A stretch of DNA of 64,000 bases from Buchananella felis (GTDB lineage: Bacteria; Actinomycetota; Actinomycetes; Actinomycetales; Actinomycetaceae), in NCBI RefSeq assembly GCF_041380015.1, contig NZ_CP159978.1, one strand, 5' to 3'. The translations under genes were made by a program, and so were the position numbers. The notes under the pieces were generated by a model. It ran no database searches and was not told the origin of the DNA. It saw only the letters and a list, made by a program, of their open reading frames with translations. Shown here one piece after another: positions 23,924-32,908 of the stretch (the first letter of the stretch is position 1; each line of letters begins with the position of its first letter).

Positions 23924-25672
23924 ATGTCGCAAACCGTGAAGATGCCCGCGTTGGGCGAGTCCGTTACCGAGGGCACCGTTACCCGCTGGCTGAAGGCCGT
24001 GGGCGAGCGCGTGGAGGCCGACGAGCCGCTGCTCGAGGTCTCTACCGACAAGGTGGACACCGAGGTTCCCTCCCCGTTCTCCGGCGTGCTCGAGGCGATC
24101 CTGGTGGCCGAGGACGAGGACGCCGAGGTCGGCGCCGACCTGTGCGTGATCGGCGACGGCTCTGGCGCGGCCGCTCCGGCCGAGCAGGCCGCCCCGACCC
24201 CGGCCCCGGCCCCGGCCCCGGTCGAGCCGGTCGCTGCCGCTCCTGCGGCCGAGGCCCCGGCGGCTCCGGCTGCCGACGCCCCGGCTGCCGCTCCCGCCGG
24301 TGAGGCCACCGAGGTGAAGATGCCCGCGTTGGGCGAGTCCGTTACCGAGGGCACCGTTACCCGCTGGCTGAAGGCCGTAGGCGAGCGCGTGGAGGCCGAC
24401 GAGCCGCTGCTCGAGGTCTCCACCGACAAGGTGGACACCGAGGTTCCCTCCCCCGTCTCCGGCACCCTGCTGCAGATTCTGGTCGAGGAGGACAACGACG
24501 CCGAGGTGGGTTCCGTGCTGTGCCTGATCGGCGAGCCCACCGCCGCCCCGGCGCCCGCTGCTGCTCCGGCCGCGCCGGTGGCTGAGGCTCCGGCTGCCGC
24601 CCCGGTTGCGCCGGTGGCTGCGCCTGTACCCGCTGCTGCTCCGGCCGCTGCTCCGGCCGCTGCTCCGGCCGCGCCGGTTGCTGCGCCGGCCCCGGCCCCG
24701 GTCGCTGCCGCCTCCGGCGGCTACGTGACCCCAATCGTGCGCAAGTTCGCGGCCGACAACGGTATCGACCTGGCCACGGTGAAGGGCACCGGCGTGGGCG
24801 GACGTATTCGCCGCGAGGACGTTGCCGCCGCGATCGAGGCGAAGGCCGCCGCCGACGCGGCTGCCAAGGCTGCCGCTCCGGCTCCCGCCGCCCCTGCCGC
24901 CCCTGCGGCCGCTCCGGCCGCTGCGGCCGCGACGATCCCGGCGGTCGACACCACCCTGCGCGGCAAGACGGAGAAGATGAGCCGCCTGCGCCAGGTGATC
25001 TCCCAGCGCATGATGGAGTCCCTGCAGACCTCCGCTCAGCTCACCACGGTCATCGAGGTCGACGTGACCCGCGTGGCCGCCCTGCGCGCCCGCGCCAAGT
25101 CCAAGTTCGAGTCCGCCGAGGGCACCAAGCTCACCTTCCTGCCGTTCTTCGTTAAGGCCGCCACCGAGGCACTGAAGGCCCACCCGAAGATCAACGCCAC
25201 CATCCGCGACAAGGAGGTGGAGTACCACGCGGTGGAGAACATCGGTATCGCCGTTGACACCCCGCGCGGCCTGCTGGTGCCGGTCATCAAGGAGGCCGGT
25301 GACCTCACCCTGGGTGGTATCGCCAAGAAGATCAACGACCTGGCCAAGCGCACCCGCGACGCCGAGGTCGGTCCGGCCGAGCTGACCGGTTCCACCTTCA
25401 CCATCACCAACACCGGCTCCGGTGGCGCCCTGTTCGACACCCCGATCATCAACTCCCCCGAGGTGGCGATCCTGGGTGTGGGCACCATCGTCAAGCGTCC
25501 GGTGGTCCGCAAGGACGCCGAGGGCAACGAGGTCATCGCCATTCGCTCGATGGTCTACCTGGCCCTGTCCTACGACCACCGCCTGGTGGACGGCGCGGAC
25601 GCCGCCCGCTACCTGATGACGGTGAAGAAGCGCCTGGAGGAGGGCGCCTTCGAGGCCGAGCTGGGCCTGTGA
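23924..25672 (+). CDS. sucB: 2-oxo-acid dehydrogenase E2 (dihydrolipoamide succinyl/acetyltransferase) with two lipoyl domains
   Basis: A 582-aa E2 core protein. Two lipoyl domains (about residues 4-80 and 130-205) each carry the lipoylation motif [10 protein letters not shown]. Long Ala/Pro linkers lead to the E1/E3-binding domain ([26 protein letters not shown]). The catalytic domain ends with the active-site [16 protein letters not shown]. Both linkers are Ala-Pro-rich, as expected for swinging arms. In Actinobacteria such E2s serve the pyruvate and/or 2-oxoglutarate complexes, and the sequence does not settle which. The two lipoyl domains are almost identical at DNA level over 139 bp (23936-24074 and 24314-24452). 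Confidence 0.92.
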   Translation: MSQTVKMPALGESVTEGTVTRWLKAVGERVEADEPLLEVSTDKVDTEVPSPFSGVLEAILVAEDEDAEVGADLCVIGDGSGAAAPAEQAAPTPAPAPAPVEPVAAAPAAEAPAAPAADAPAAAPAGEATEVKMPALGESVTEGTVTRWLKAVGERVEADEPLLEVSTDKVDTEVPSPVSGTLLQILVEEDNDAEVGSVLCLIGEPTAAPAPAAAPAAPVAEAPAAAPVAPVAAPVPAAAPAAAPAAAPAAPVAAPAPAPVAAASGGYVTPIVRKFAADNGIDLATVKGTGVGGRIRREDVAAAIEAKAAADAAAKAAAPAPAAPAAPAAAPAAAAATIPAVDTTLRGKTEKMSRLRQVISQRMMESLQTSAQLTTVIEVDVTRVAALRARAKSKFESAEGTKLTFLPFFVKAATEALKAHPKINATIRDKEVEYHAVENIGIAVDTPRGLLVPVIKEAGDLTLGGIAKKINDLAKRTRDAEVGPAELTGSTFTITNTGSGGALFDTPIINSPEVAILGVGTIVKRPVVRKDAEGNEVIAIRSMVYLALSYDHRLVDGADAARYLMTVKKRLEEGAFEAELGL

Positions 25673-25690
25673 GGCTAGCCTGACCCATAG

Positions 25691-25727
25691 CTTTGGGGGC
25701 CGATCCTTGAAGGATCGGCCCCCAAAG
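25691..25727. terminator. Terminator after sucB
   Basis: Perfect 17-bp arms (25691-25707 and 25711-25727) surround a 3-nt loop; the arm starts CTTTGGGGGCCGATCC. It ends the lpdA-sucB operon. Confidence 0.9.
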
Positions 25728-26021
25728 CGTTCTGGGCTCTTCACAGATGTGGGTGTCGCTGGGGTGAGGGTAGTCGTCGCGCGTGGTAGCCGCTCCGTTG
25801 CCTCCGTGGTGCCTGTGCTGTTGGGATCGCTGGTGGCTCGGCACTGGGGCCGTCTTGGGGGCGCCGTCCTGGTGGAGCGGTGGCGGTGTTGAGTAGGAGC
25901 GGGAACAGCGCCAGTACACCGGCCAGGTGGTGGAAGGCATGCGCGAGCGCCTACTCGGGAGCACGTAGGGACGCCGGCTGTGGGCCCCTGGCCGGTGGTT
26001 GCGTGCCGGGCCGGTGGTCGT

Positions 26022-26195
26022 TGCGCAAACGGTTGAGTCTTTATGGTTCCTGTTTGGCCCTTGTTGTAGCGCTCGTGGCTCTATTGCACCTCTTGTAGCG
26101 CTACGGGGCCGATTAACGCCTCAATAGGTCCCCCAAAGGCGCAAGAGGAACAACAACGGCTCAAGAACTGCAACAAAGGCCCAACCGCTTGCGCA
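26022..26195. repeat. Modular palindromic element, copy C (174 bp, eight 20-bp modules)
   Basis: Termini are TGCGCAAACGGTTG and, reverse-complemented, TGCGCAAGCGGTTG. Modules run 26033-26192 in 20-bp steps (for example TTTGGCCCTTGTTGTAGCGC, then inverted ACAACGGCTCAAGAACTGCA). Its length is the same as copy A. Confidence 0.83.
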
Positions 26196-26291
26196 AGCCC
26201 CCGGGCCGCAAGCCACCCGCCACCTGGCGACGGATAAGACCAAAGCGATCAGGCGCGGCGCGCGCGAACGCGACCGGCACACCCCTGCCTC

Positions 26292-26383
26292 GCAAATGCT
26301 GCACCGGGGTACATACGACCGCTTGGTGCCATGGCACCGGTCGGTCGCATGTACCCCGACCGCACGCTTGTGCGCTCGGGGGC
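26292..26383 (+). repeat. 92-bp double-hairpin element, copy P1
   Basis: A 52-bp imperfect palindrome (26306-26357) centred on GGTGCCATGGCACC with GGGGTACAT/ATGTACCCC ends, followed by a small stem-loop CGCAC-GCTT-GTGCG (26361-26374). The reverse complement of 52260-52351 matches it over all 92 bp with 7 differences. Confidence 0.88.
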
Positions 26384-26561
26384 ACCGCGCCACCACCCAC
26401 CACAGCCCCACCTTCAGCTGGCAAGAGCCGCGTTCTGTCCCTTCCCCACGTAAAGGTCGATCGTGCCGCGCGCCTGCACGGTCCGCTCTCGCGCCGCAGC
26501 CGATTGTTCTACGATGAACATACGCACTGTGACCCCGATCACCTATTTCTGGGGAGGAGAG

Positions 26562-28211
26562 ATGTCACCGCGCATTTTCACCGGCATGCTTGCCGGTTTC
26601 GTCCTTGTAGCCCCGATGAGTATCCCGGCCGTGGCGCTCGCAGACGCCACGGCCGAGCCTCCCGCCGCTGCGACCATCTCGATGGATGCCGCACATTCTC
26701 CCGTGGAGGCCCTGGCGCCGGAAGCCACCGGCCCTTCTGATAGCGGGGACCGGGCCGTGGAGCCGCCCGCCCCCGCGTCGATTCCTGTGGAGCCCGCCCA
26801 GGACCAGACCGACTCGGCAACCACCCCGGGCGCGGACGCCGCCGCGCTATCCCAGCACGATCAGACCACGCTGAACGCGCCGGGCCCCGCTACAGGCACA
26901 GCCACAGGCGAGGGCGGTCAACCGGACTCCACCGGGGCGAGCCTTGCCCCTGCGGACACGGGCCCGGTGGTAGACACGCGGACCCCGGCCCCACTCCCCT
27001 CACCGGGTCCGATCGCAACCCTCGTCCCCCCGACAAAGCAGGCGCCCACGACCGCGCACCCGCTCGGTCCGGTGCAGCCCGCCTACTACGCCGAGGTGAA
27101 GGTCGTAAACCAGGTGATGCCGCAGGGAGGGCAGATCACCCTGACCGGCAGTGGCTTCGGTCCGAACGAGACCGTGGTCCTGAAACTGCTGGAGCCGGAA
27201 CGGCCGTTGGGACAGGCGACAACCAACGCGGACGGCGATTTCAGGGCCACCTTCACGATGCCCGCCGATGCCGTGGGATTCGTTTTCATCAGCGCGACCA
27301 GCCCCTCCAACACCGGGGCGCACAATGTTCACGCCCGGATCTATCCCCCGGACTTTCCAATCGGCGACTTTGGGGTCATTAACCGTCAGACCAGCCCGAA
27401 CCGATTCGGGAAGGTGGTGCTGGCCAGCCGGACTGGCTGCACGGTAAACGTGCTCCTCCAGAACGAGTTGCCCGGAGACTACAGGTTCTTCGCCTACGAC
27501 GACGGTGAGCCCGTGGTGAGTGTCCCGGTCAATTTCCCGGCCGGCGGCTCTCGCCTTCAGACCGTCTCCTTCGTCATCACCAGGGACGTCGGCACGAAGG
27601 TAGAGGGCTACGGACTCTCGCTGCGTTCCCTCCTCGATTTCACGATCCACGCCATCAACTGGGACTTCGAGGGCTCCAACCAGATCATTGCCCGGTGCGC
27701 TGCAAGCGCCTCACCGTCTGCCACGCCCAGCCAGGGCACGACGCCCACGCCGACGCCCAGCCCTAGCGAGACGCCGACAATGACGCCGAGTGAGAGCACG
27801 ACGCCAACGATGACGCCAAGTGAGAGCACGACGCCCAGCCCGAGCCAGACGCCCACGCCCACGCCAACGTCCAGCCCGAGCCTGGCACCGAGCGAGAGCG
27901 GCACGCCCTCCCAATCGCCCACGCAGAGCCAGACCACCGCTCCGAGTGAGTCGGCCCAGCCCACGGCTCCCGCGCCGAGCGCCACGCCCACCTCCGCGCC
28001 GACCACGCCGAGCGCCACGCCCACCCCGGCACCGACCACGCCGAGCGCGCTGCCCAGCCAGTCGCCGCTCCCCTCCAAGCCACCCACCCCGACGCCCAGC
28101 AAGCCCCGGCCGCCCCAGCTGGCTAGGACCGGGACACCGTTGGAGCTCCTGGCCCTGCTCTCCGCAGGATTCGTGGCCAGCGGCTACGCGCTGCGCAAGA
28201 GGCGCCGGTAG
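26562..28211 (+). CDS. Secreted cell-wall-anchored protein with LAxTG sorting signal
   Basis: A 549-aa surface protein. The N-terminal signal peptide (MSPRIFTGMLAGFVLVAP...AVALA) gives predicted cleavage near residue 27. Residues of about 30-170 are Ala/Pro/Thr-rich. A single beta-sandwich-like domain (about 175-270; GGQITLTGSGFGPNETVVLKL) resembles IPT/Ig-like folds, and a second folded region reaches about 385. A Ser/Thr/Pro stalk of short TPSES/TPTPS repeats follows (about 390-515). The C-terminus is a sorting signal: LARTG, a hydrophobic helix, then RKRRR. LAxTG is typical of class E sortases in Actinobacteria. ATG 26562 follows GGGGAGGAG. No sortase gene is in the window. The ligand is unknown. 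Confidence 0.88.
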   Translation: MSPRIFTGMLAGFVLVAPMSIPAVALADATAEPPAAATISMDAAHSPVEALAPEATGPSDSGDRAVEPPAPASIPVEPAQDQTDSATTPGADAAALSQHDQTTLNAPGPATGTATGEGGQPDSTGASLAPADTGPVVDTRTPAPLPSPGPIATLVPPTKQAPTTAHPLGPVQPAYYAEVKVVNQVMPQGGQITLTGSGFGPNETVVLKLLEPERPLGQATTNADGDFRATFTMPADAVGFVFISATSPSNTGAHNVHARIYPPDFPIGDFGVINRQTSPNRFGKVVLASRTGCTVNVLLQNELPGDYRFFAYDDGEPVVSVPVNFPAGGSRLQTVSFVITRDVGTKVEGYGLSLRSLLDFTIHAINWDFEGSNQIIARCAASASPSATPSQGTTPTPTPSPSETPTMTPSESTTPTMTPSESTTPSPSQTPTPTPTSSPSLAPSESGTPSQSPTQSQTTAPSESAQPTAPAPSATPTSAPTTPSATPTPAPTTPSALPSQSPLPSKPPTPTPSKPRPPQLARTGTPLELLALLSAGFVASGYALRKRRR

Positions 28212-28288
28212 CGTTTCCCACCGTGCTGCGGCGAGCGCCCGCTCCCCGCTCCCCTTCCCGATTCAGGCGTCTGCCTAGCCGGGACACT

Positions 28289-28324
28289 GGTGTGGGCCGG
28301 CCCTCCACAGGGCCGGCCCACACC
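28289..28324. terminator. Bidirectional terminator
   Basis: Perfect 16-bp arms (28289-28304 and 28309-28324) around the 4-nt loop CCAC, between the convergent surface-protein and kinase-like genes. Confidence 0.88.
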
Positions 28325-28347
28325 CCTGCTTCTGGGGTGCAGTCGGC

Positions 28348-29901
28348 CTACCTACCGGCCTGGGAGATCGACTCCACCTTGCCGTCGCGCAGTTGAACAC
28401 GCAGCTTCAGGAACTCGCCAGCGCCCTCCTGGCGCCACTCTCCCCCGTCCTGACGCCACCTGTAGGGCCCCTGCCTGGACTCGACCTCGATGAGACCGTC
28501 GCCCAAATCCACGCAGCTGCTGAGCTCGGTGTGGATGCCCTCCACCTCGACGCCGCTTGCGCGCATGCCGTCGGCGACGCCCAGGTCAGCGCGCAGCCCC
28601 GGCGCGCCGGCCACGTAGATCGCTTCCAGGCCGCCCGCGTCCGCGCCTTGAATCGCGGCGTCGCGCTGCGCGGAGAGGGTGGCAAACAGCTGGCAGTCCG
28701 GCCCCAGGGTGGCGGTCTGCCGCTCGGCTCCCTCGCTCCCACTGCCCCCACTGCCCTCGCTACTCGCGCTGGCGCCCGCCGCGCTGCCAGTACCGGAACT
28801 GCCCGCGCTGCCCGCACCGGAGCCACCCGCTCCCTCTGCGGCCCGGGAGGCGCGCACGCCGGCTCCCACGTTGCTGGTGGCGCCGGCCCCCTCCCCCAGT
28901 TTCGCGGAGGCCGCCACCGGTCGGGCCCGTGGCGGCGAGTCACCCGCTCCATCCCCGCTGCGCAGCGCGTAGAGCGCCCCGAGCAGCAGCCCCACGCTCA
29001 GCACGCCAGCCACGCCGGCGCGCACGGTACGGGCCCGCCGGGAACCGGGCCAAACCTTCCCGCTCGCGCTGTCCTTGGCCCCGGGCTCAGTGGGCGCGGC
29101 CAGCGCGGCCCGCCTCATCGCCTCGCCGGCCAGCTCCGGGGCCTGCCCGGTGGTAAGCGGCTCCCTGCCAGCGCTTATCTCACTGGCCCGTGCCCCGATC
29201 TCGGCCAACCCTGGCCGCTGCCGCTCACCGTCCGTACTGAGCCAGGGCGCCAGTATCCGGGCGATCTCGGCGGCGAACTCCCCCTGCCCGCCCGCGCAGT
29301 GCACTATGAGCCTGGCCAGGGCGGCAGCGTCGGCCGGCCCGCTCACCGCGTTGGTGCCGTGGCTCGCGGCCTCCACCTCCGGCGCTCTGAACCCGGGCGT
29401 GCCCCGCTCGCCCCGCCCGCCGCCAAACCAGTCGACCAGCTTCAGCGTGCCGGCAGGCTCGACGATCACGTTGCGGGGACTGACGTCACCGTGGGCCAGG
29501 CCGGCCCGGTGGAGCGCTGACAGGGCGCCGGCCAGCTCTGCCAGCATATAGGCGAGCTCCGGCGGCGCCAGCACGGGGCGCACGGCCAGAACGTCGTCCA
29601 GCGTCATGCCGTAGATGCGGGGCGTGGCCACCACCACGGAGGTAGCCTCCGCCCCGCCGGGCCAGGGCAGGTCGCCAAGCTCGAACACTGCGGCGATCGG
29701 TGCGATGCAGCGGTGGCGCACGGTCAGGGCGGCGCGGCAGTGCGCCTTGAACGACTCCTCGGTGAACTGATCGGCAAGCTGGGCAGCCGGCACCAGTCGC
29801 AGCGCCACCTCGCGGCGCGCGGAGCGGTCCCACGCCGTGTAGACCGTCCCACTGGCCCCGGTACCCAGTGGTCCGGTGATCGCGTACCTGCCCATGTCCA
29901 T
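28348..29901 (-). CDS. Membrane Ser/Thr kinase-like protein, probable pseudokinase
   Basis: A 517-aa protein with a cytoplasmic kinase fold (residues 1-270), a Ser/Arg juxtamembrane segment, one TM helix near 297-318, a Gly/Ser-rich stalk and an extracytoplasmic domain of about 115 residues with two Cys. The Gly-rich loop GTGASGTVY is present. The beta-3 lysine is replaced by Arg (VALRLVPA). The catalytic loop reads HGDVSPRNV, and DFG is DWF. Nucleotide binding is possible, but normal catalysis is doubtful. Start MDMGRYAITG at 29901 is chosen to give the usual short N-terminus; M at 29895 is an alternative. It diverges from lipB. MviN-like pseudokinases are known in Actinobacteria, but this one is not obviously orthologous. 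Confidence 0.8.
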   Translation of the reverse strand: MDMGRYAITGPLGTGASGTVYTAWDRSARREVALRLVPAAQLADQFTEESFKAHCRAALTVRHRCIAPIAAVFELGDLPWPGGAEATSVVVATPRIYGMTLDDVLAVRPVLAPPELAYMLAELAGALSALHRAGLAHGDVSPRNVIVEPAGTLKLVDWFGGGRGERGTPGFRAPEVEAASHGTNAVSGPADAAALARLIVHCAGGQGEFAAEIARILAPWLSTDGERQRPGLAEIGARASEISAGREPLTTGQAPELAGEAMRRAALAAPTEPGAKDSASGKVWPGSRRARTVRAGVAGVLSVGLLLGALYALRSGDGAGDSPPRARPVAASAKLGEGAGATSNVGAGVRASRAAEGAGGSGAGSAGSSGTGSAAGASASSEGSGGSGSEGAERQTATLGPDCQLFATLSAQRDAAIQGADAGGLEAIYVAGAPGLRADLGVADGMRASGVEVEGIHTELSSCVDLGDGLIEVESRQGPYRWRQDGGEWRQEGAGEFLKLRVQLRDGKVESISQAGR

Positions 29902-29965
29902 GCCTACAGCCCACCCCAGCCCGCCCGCGCGGGGCAACGCTTCGGAGCGTTTTGTGGATAACGGC

Positions 29966-29971
29966 TAGGCT
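29966..29971 (+). promoter_or_regulatory. -10 hexamer TAGGCT, leaderless promoter of lipB
   Basis: TAGGCT ends 6 nt before the lipB GTG at 29978, and no Shine-Dalgarno is visible. Confidence 0.5.
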
Positions 29972-29977
29972 GTCGGG

Positions 29978-30691
29978 GTGGAAATTCTCTCCCTTGGTCT
30001 TGGCGAGCACCTGATGGATTACGAGCAGGCGTGGGCGATCCAGCGGCAGGTGCACGCCCAGGTGGCCGCCGGGCAGCGCCCCAACACCCTCCTGCTGGTG
30101 GAGCACGCCTCCGTCTACACCGCCGGCCGGCGCACCGCCCACTACGACCGCCCCAAGGACGACACCCCGGTGGTGGAGGTCGACCGCGGCGGTCGCATCA
30201 CGTGGCACGGGCCCGGCCAGATCGTGGTCTACCCGATTCTCAAGCTGCGGGAGCCGATCGACGTGATCGCCTACGTGCGCGCCCTGGAGGAGGCCGTCAT
30301 CGAGGTGTGCGCGCAGATGGGGGTGGCCACCGAGCGAGTGGAGGACCGCACCGGCGTGTGGGTGCGCGCCGACTCTCGCGGCCGCGACCGCAAGGTGTGC
30401 GCCATCGGGGTGCGCACCGCCCGCAACGTCACCATGCACGGGATCGCGCTGAACTGCGAGCCGGACCTGTCCCGCTTCGGCGTGATCGTGCCGTGCGGGA
30501 TCAGCGACGCCGACGTCACCTCCCTGAGCCACGAGCTCATGCGACGGGTGACGATCGCCGAAGTGGTGGGCCCCCTGGTGGAGGCGTTGGAACGCAACCT
30601 GGCCCCGCTGGCTGAGGACCTGCCGATTTCTGTGGCGGCGCCGTTGCCCATTGAGGGCACCAGCGCGTGGGTGGACGACGCTGCCCGCTAG
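29978..30691 (+). CDS. lipB: Octanoyl-[acyl carrier protein]:protein octanoyltransferase
   Basis: A 237-aa enzyme that moves octanoate from ACP to lipoyl domains such as those of SucB. Motifs are the acyl-binding RGGRITWHGPGQIVVYPI, catalytic lysine in RKVCAIGVR and catalytic cysteine in VIVPCGISDADVTSL near residue 172. GTG 29978 is set by the -10 spacing and family N-terminus. The last codons (WVDDAAR) contain the GTGGACGACGCTGCC form of the dispersed motif. It lies upstream of lipA and DUF4191 with a gap of 145 bp. Confidence 0.94.
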   Translation: MEILSLGLGEHLMDYEQAWAIQRQVHAQVAAGQRPNTLLLVEHASVYTAGRRTAHYDRPKDDTPVVEVDRGGRITWHGPGQIVVYPILKLREPIDVIAYVRALEEAVIEVCAQMGVATERVEDRTGVWVRADSRGRDRKVCAIGVRTARNVTMHGIALNCEPDLSRFGVIVPCGISDADVTSLSHELMRRVTIAEVVGPLVEALERNLAPLAEDLPISVAAPLPIEGTSAWVDDAAR

Positions 30692-30836
30692 GCCGCCCGC
30701 CCGCCCCGGCCCCGCGGGTTTACCCACCGATCGCGCGCCTTTGTGGCGCACCTCCCGGGCCGGCGGGGGCTTTCGGCGCGGCGCCGCTAGGACCACGGGC
30801 CTAGACTTGCGCCTAGCGCTGTAAGGAGAAAACGAC

Positions 30837-31874
30837 ATGGCACTGGCTCCAGAGGGCCGCAAGCTGCTTCGGGTTGAGGCCCGCAACGCCGAGACCCCGA
30901 TCGAGAAGAAACCCGCCTGGATCCGCACCCGGGCGGTCACCGGCCCTGGCTACGCCAACACCCGCGACCTGGCGCGCGGCGCCAAGCTCCACACCGTGTG
31001 TGAGGAGGCCGGCTGCCCCAACATCTACGAGTGCTGGGAGGACCGCGAGGCCACCTTCCTGATCGGCGGCAACGAGTGCACCCGGCGCTGCGACTTCTGC
31101 CAGATCGCCACCGGCAAGCCGCAGGGCTACGACACCGACGAGCCGCGCCGCGTGGCCGAGTCCGTGGCGGAGATGGGGCTGCGGTACGCCACCGTCACCG
31201 GCGTGGCGCGCGACGACGTGCCCGACGGGGCCGCGTGGCTGTATGCGGAGACGGCCCGCCAGATTCACGCTCTGTCCCCCGGCACCGGCGTCGAGCTGCT
31301 GGTGCCCGACTTCCGGGGTAAGCCGGAGTCCCTGGCTGAGGTCTTCAGCTCCCGCCCCGAGGTGTTCGGGCACAACCTGGAGACCGTGCCGCGCATCTTC
31401 AAGCGGATCCGCCCCGCTTTCTCCTACCAGCGCTCCCTGGACGTGCTCACCGCCGCCAGCGAGGCCGGTCTGGTCACCAAGTCCAACCTGATCCTGGGCA
31501 TGGGCGAGACCAAGGAGGAGGTGCTGGAGGCGATGGCCGCCCTGCATGCCGCCAAGTGCGACCTGCTCACGATCACGCAGTACCTGCGGCCCTCCGCGCT
31601 GCACCACCCGATCGACCGGTGGGTCAAGCCGCAGGAGTTCATCGAGTTGCGCGACCTGGCCCTGGAGATGGGCTTTGCCGGCGTCATGGCCGGGCCGCTG
31701 GTGCGCTCCTCCTACCGCGCCGGCCACCTGTGGGGTCAGGCCATGAAGAACAAGGGCTGGGAGGTGCCCGCCCACCTGGAGCACCTCACCGCCCCGGTCA
31801 CGATGCGCCAGGAGGCGGCCGCTTTGGTGGACGCCGGCCTGGGCAGCACCGAAGCTCCCGCTCTGCCCCGTTAG
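30837..31874 (+). CDS. lipA: Lipoyl synthase (radical SAM)
   Basis: A 345-aa enzyme inserting two sulfurs into octanoyl groups. The auxiliary [4Fe-4S] cluster is carried by [12 protein letters not shown] near residues 57-68, and the radical SAM cluster by CTRRCDFC (C81, C85, C88). The auxiliary-cluster serine is in the C-terminal VRSSYRAG. Length and order are typical. AAGGAGA precedes the ATG, and TAGACT at about 30801 is a candidate -10. It requires the Fe-S clusters built by the suf operon at 53-59 kb. Confidence 0.96.
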   Translation: MALAPEGRKLLRVEARNAETPIEKKPAWIRTRAVTGPGYANTRDLARGAKLHTVCEEAGCPNIYECWEDREATFLIGGNECTRRCDFCQIATGKPQGYDTDEPRRVAESVAEMGLRYATVTGVARDDVPDGAAWLYAETARQIHALSPGTGVELLVPDFRGKPESLAEVFSSRPEVFGHNLETVPRIFKRIRPAFSYQRSLDVLTAASEAGLVTKSNLILGMGETKEEVLEAMAALHAAKCDLLTITQYLRPSALHHPIDRWVKPQEFIELRDLALEMGFAGVMAGPLVRSSYRAGHLWGQAMKNKGWEVPAHLEHLTAPVTMRQEAAALVDAGLGSTEAPALPR

Positions 31875-31883
31875 GATTAGCGC

Positions 31884-32594
31884 ATGTCCAACTCTCAGCC
31901 TGCACCGGGTGCTAAGCGCCGCTGGTATCACAACCTCAAGGACGCGTTCACCATCACGCGTCGGTCCTACCCGTTCATCACGTGGCTGCTGCCGCTCCTG
32001 TTCGTCGGCATCGCGGTGCTGATGGGCTTCCTGGGTTGGTTCTTCACGCACCGCACCTCCTACACGATCTACTGGAGCATCCTCGGTGTGCTCACCGGCG
32101 GTGTGGCCGCACTCGGCGTGCTCTCCTGGCTCACCCGCAAGGCCTCCTACTCCCAGATCGAGGGGATGCCCGGCGCGGCCGGTGCCGTGCTGCAGCAGAT
32201 CTCGCGCGGCTGGACCATCGAGGAGCGCCCGGCGATGATCACTCGCCAGCAGGACATCGTCTGGCGTCTGGTGGGCCGCCCCGGCGTGGTGCTGGTCAGC
32301 GAGGGCCCCGCCCAACGGGTGGAGAAGCTGCTGGAGGACGAGCGCAAGAAGGTCAACCGTGTTGCCCCGAACGTGCCCGTCTACCTGTTCCAGTGCGGCC
32401 CCGAGACCGGCCAGGTGCCGCTCGGCAAGCTGCAGTGGCAGGTCTCGCGGCTGAAGAACCAGCTCACCGCCGCTGAGGTCCCGGCGGTGGCCAAGCGCCT
32501 GACCGCGTTGCAGGCCAAGACCGGCATGCCGATCCCGCGCGGTATCGACCCGTCCAAGGCCCGCCCGGACCGCAAGGGCATGCGCGGCCGCTGA
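31884..32594 (+). CDS. DUF4191 membrane protein
   Basis: A 236-aa protein with two adjacent TM helices (about residues 31-53 and 61-83) and a cytoplasmic C-terminal region rich in Lys/Arg (RKKVNRVAP, KARPDRKGMRGR). It matches the actinobacterial DUF4191 family, which is habitually found directly after lipA; here the gap is 9 bp. Its function is unknown. The transcript ends at the hairpin 32613-32646. Confidence 0.88.
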   Translation: MSNSQPAPGAKRRWYHNLKDAFTITRRSYPFITWLLPLLFVGIAVLMGFLGWFFTHRTSYTIYWSILGVLTGGVAALGVLSWLTRKASYSQIEGMPGAAGAVLQQISRGWTIEERPAMITRQQDIVWRLVGRPGVVLVSEGPAQRVEKLLEDERKKVNRVAPNVPVYLFQCGPETGQVPLGKLQWQVSRLKNQLTAAEVPAVAKRLTALQAKTGMPIPRGIDPSKARPDRKGMRGR

Positions 32595-32612
32595 GGCCTT
32601 CGCGCACCTAGC

Positions 32613-32651
32613 CGGGCCGCCTCCCCCTTTGCGGGGAGGCGGCCCGCTTTT
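32613..32651 (+). terminator. Rho-independent terminator after DUF4191 gene
   Basis: Perfect 14-bp arms (32613-32626 and 32633-32646), a 6-nt loop, then CTTTT. It ends the lipB-lipA-DUF4191 transcript. Confidence 0.92.
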
Positions 32652-32739
32652 CGTACCTGCGGGCCGGCGGGCTCACACGGGCCGGGCGGCACGGGCGTGC
32701 GGCACCGGACCTGCGGCGGCGGGCGGCTCACAATGGCCG

Positions 32740-32756
32740 GGCGGCAACGTCGTCCC
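32740..32756. repeat. Copy of the dispersed motif GGCGGCAACGTCGTCCC
   Basis: It lies in the 257-bp gap before the amino-acid importer, about 150 bp upstream of the substrate-binding protein start. The rest of the gap holds AT-richer sequence near 32840-32880 that probably contains the importer promoter; no confident hexamers were found. Confidence 0.55.
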
Positions 32757-32908
32757 AGAAAGGACGCGCGGCGCGGCGGCCAGTATGCACCCGCCACCAA
32801 ATAGTGACGCATAGAACAGGCGCAAAATCGCCGCATCCCACTGCATATTTATAGCTCGGTGCGCATACTCGCGTACATGATGGCGGCATCGAATCCCTAG
32901 GAGGAACC

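Larger units (their letters stand above)
25728..26561. other. 0.83-kb gene-free island
   Basis: No convincing gene is present. 25740-26020 has no recognisable family on either strand; short frames such as one containing QVVEGMRERLLGST are too short to call. Then come palindromic element C (26022-26195), a spacer of about 96 bp, the 92-bp double-hairpin element P1 (26292-26383), and about 180 bp leading to the surface-protein gene. Confidence 0.6.

Noticed and set aside
25880..25980. Transposase remnant suggested by a short peptide QVVEGMRERLLGST
   Set aside because: The frame is about 23 codons, ends in a stop and has a stop just upstream. There are no terminal inverted repeats or target duplications.
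32656..32908. Riboswitch or T-box upstream of the amino-acid importer
   Set aside because: I could not find a conserved aptamer core or a terminator/antiterminator pair. Only a dispersed-motif copy and AT-richer promoter-like sequence are visible.
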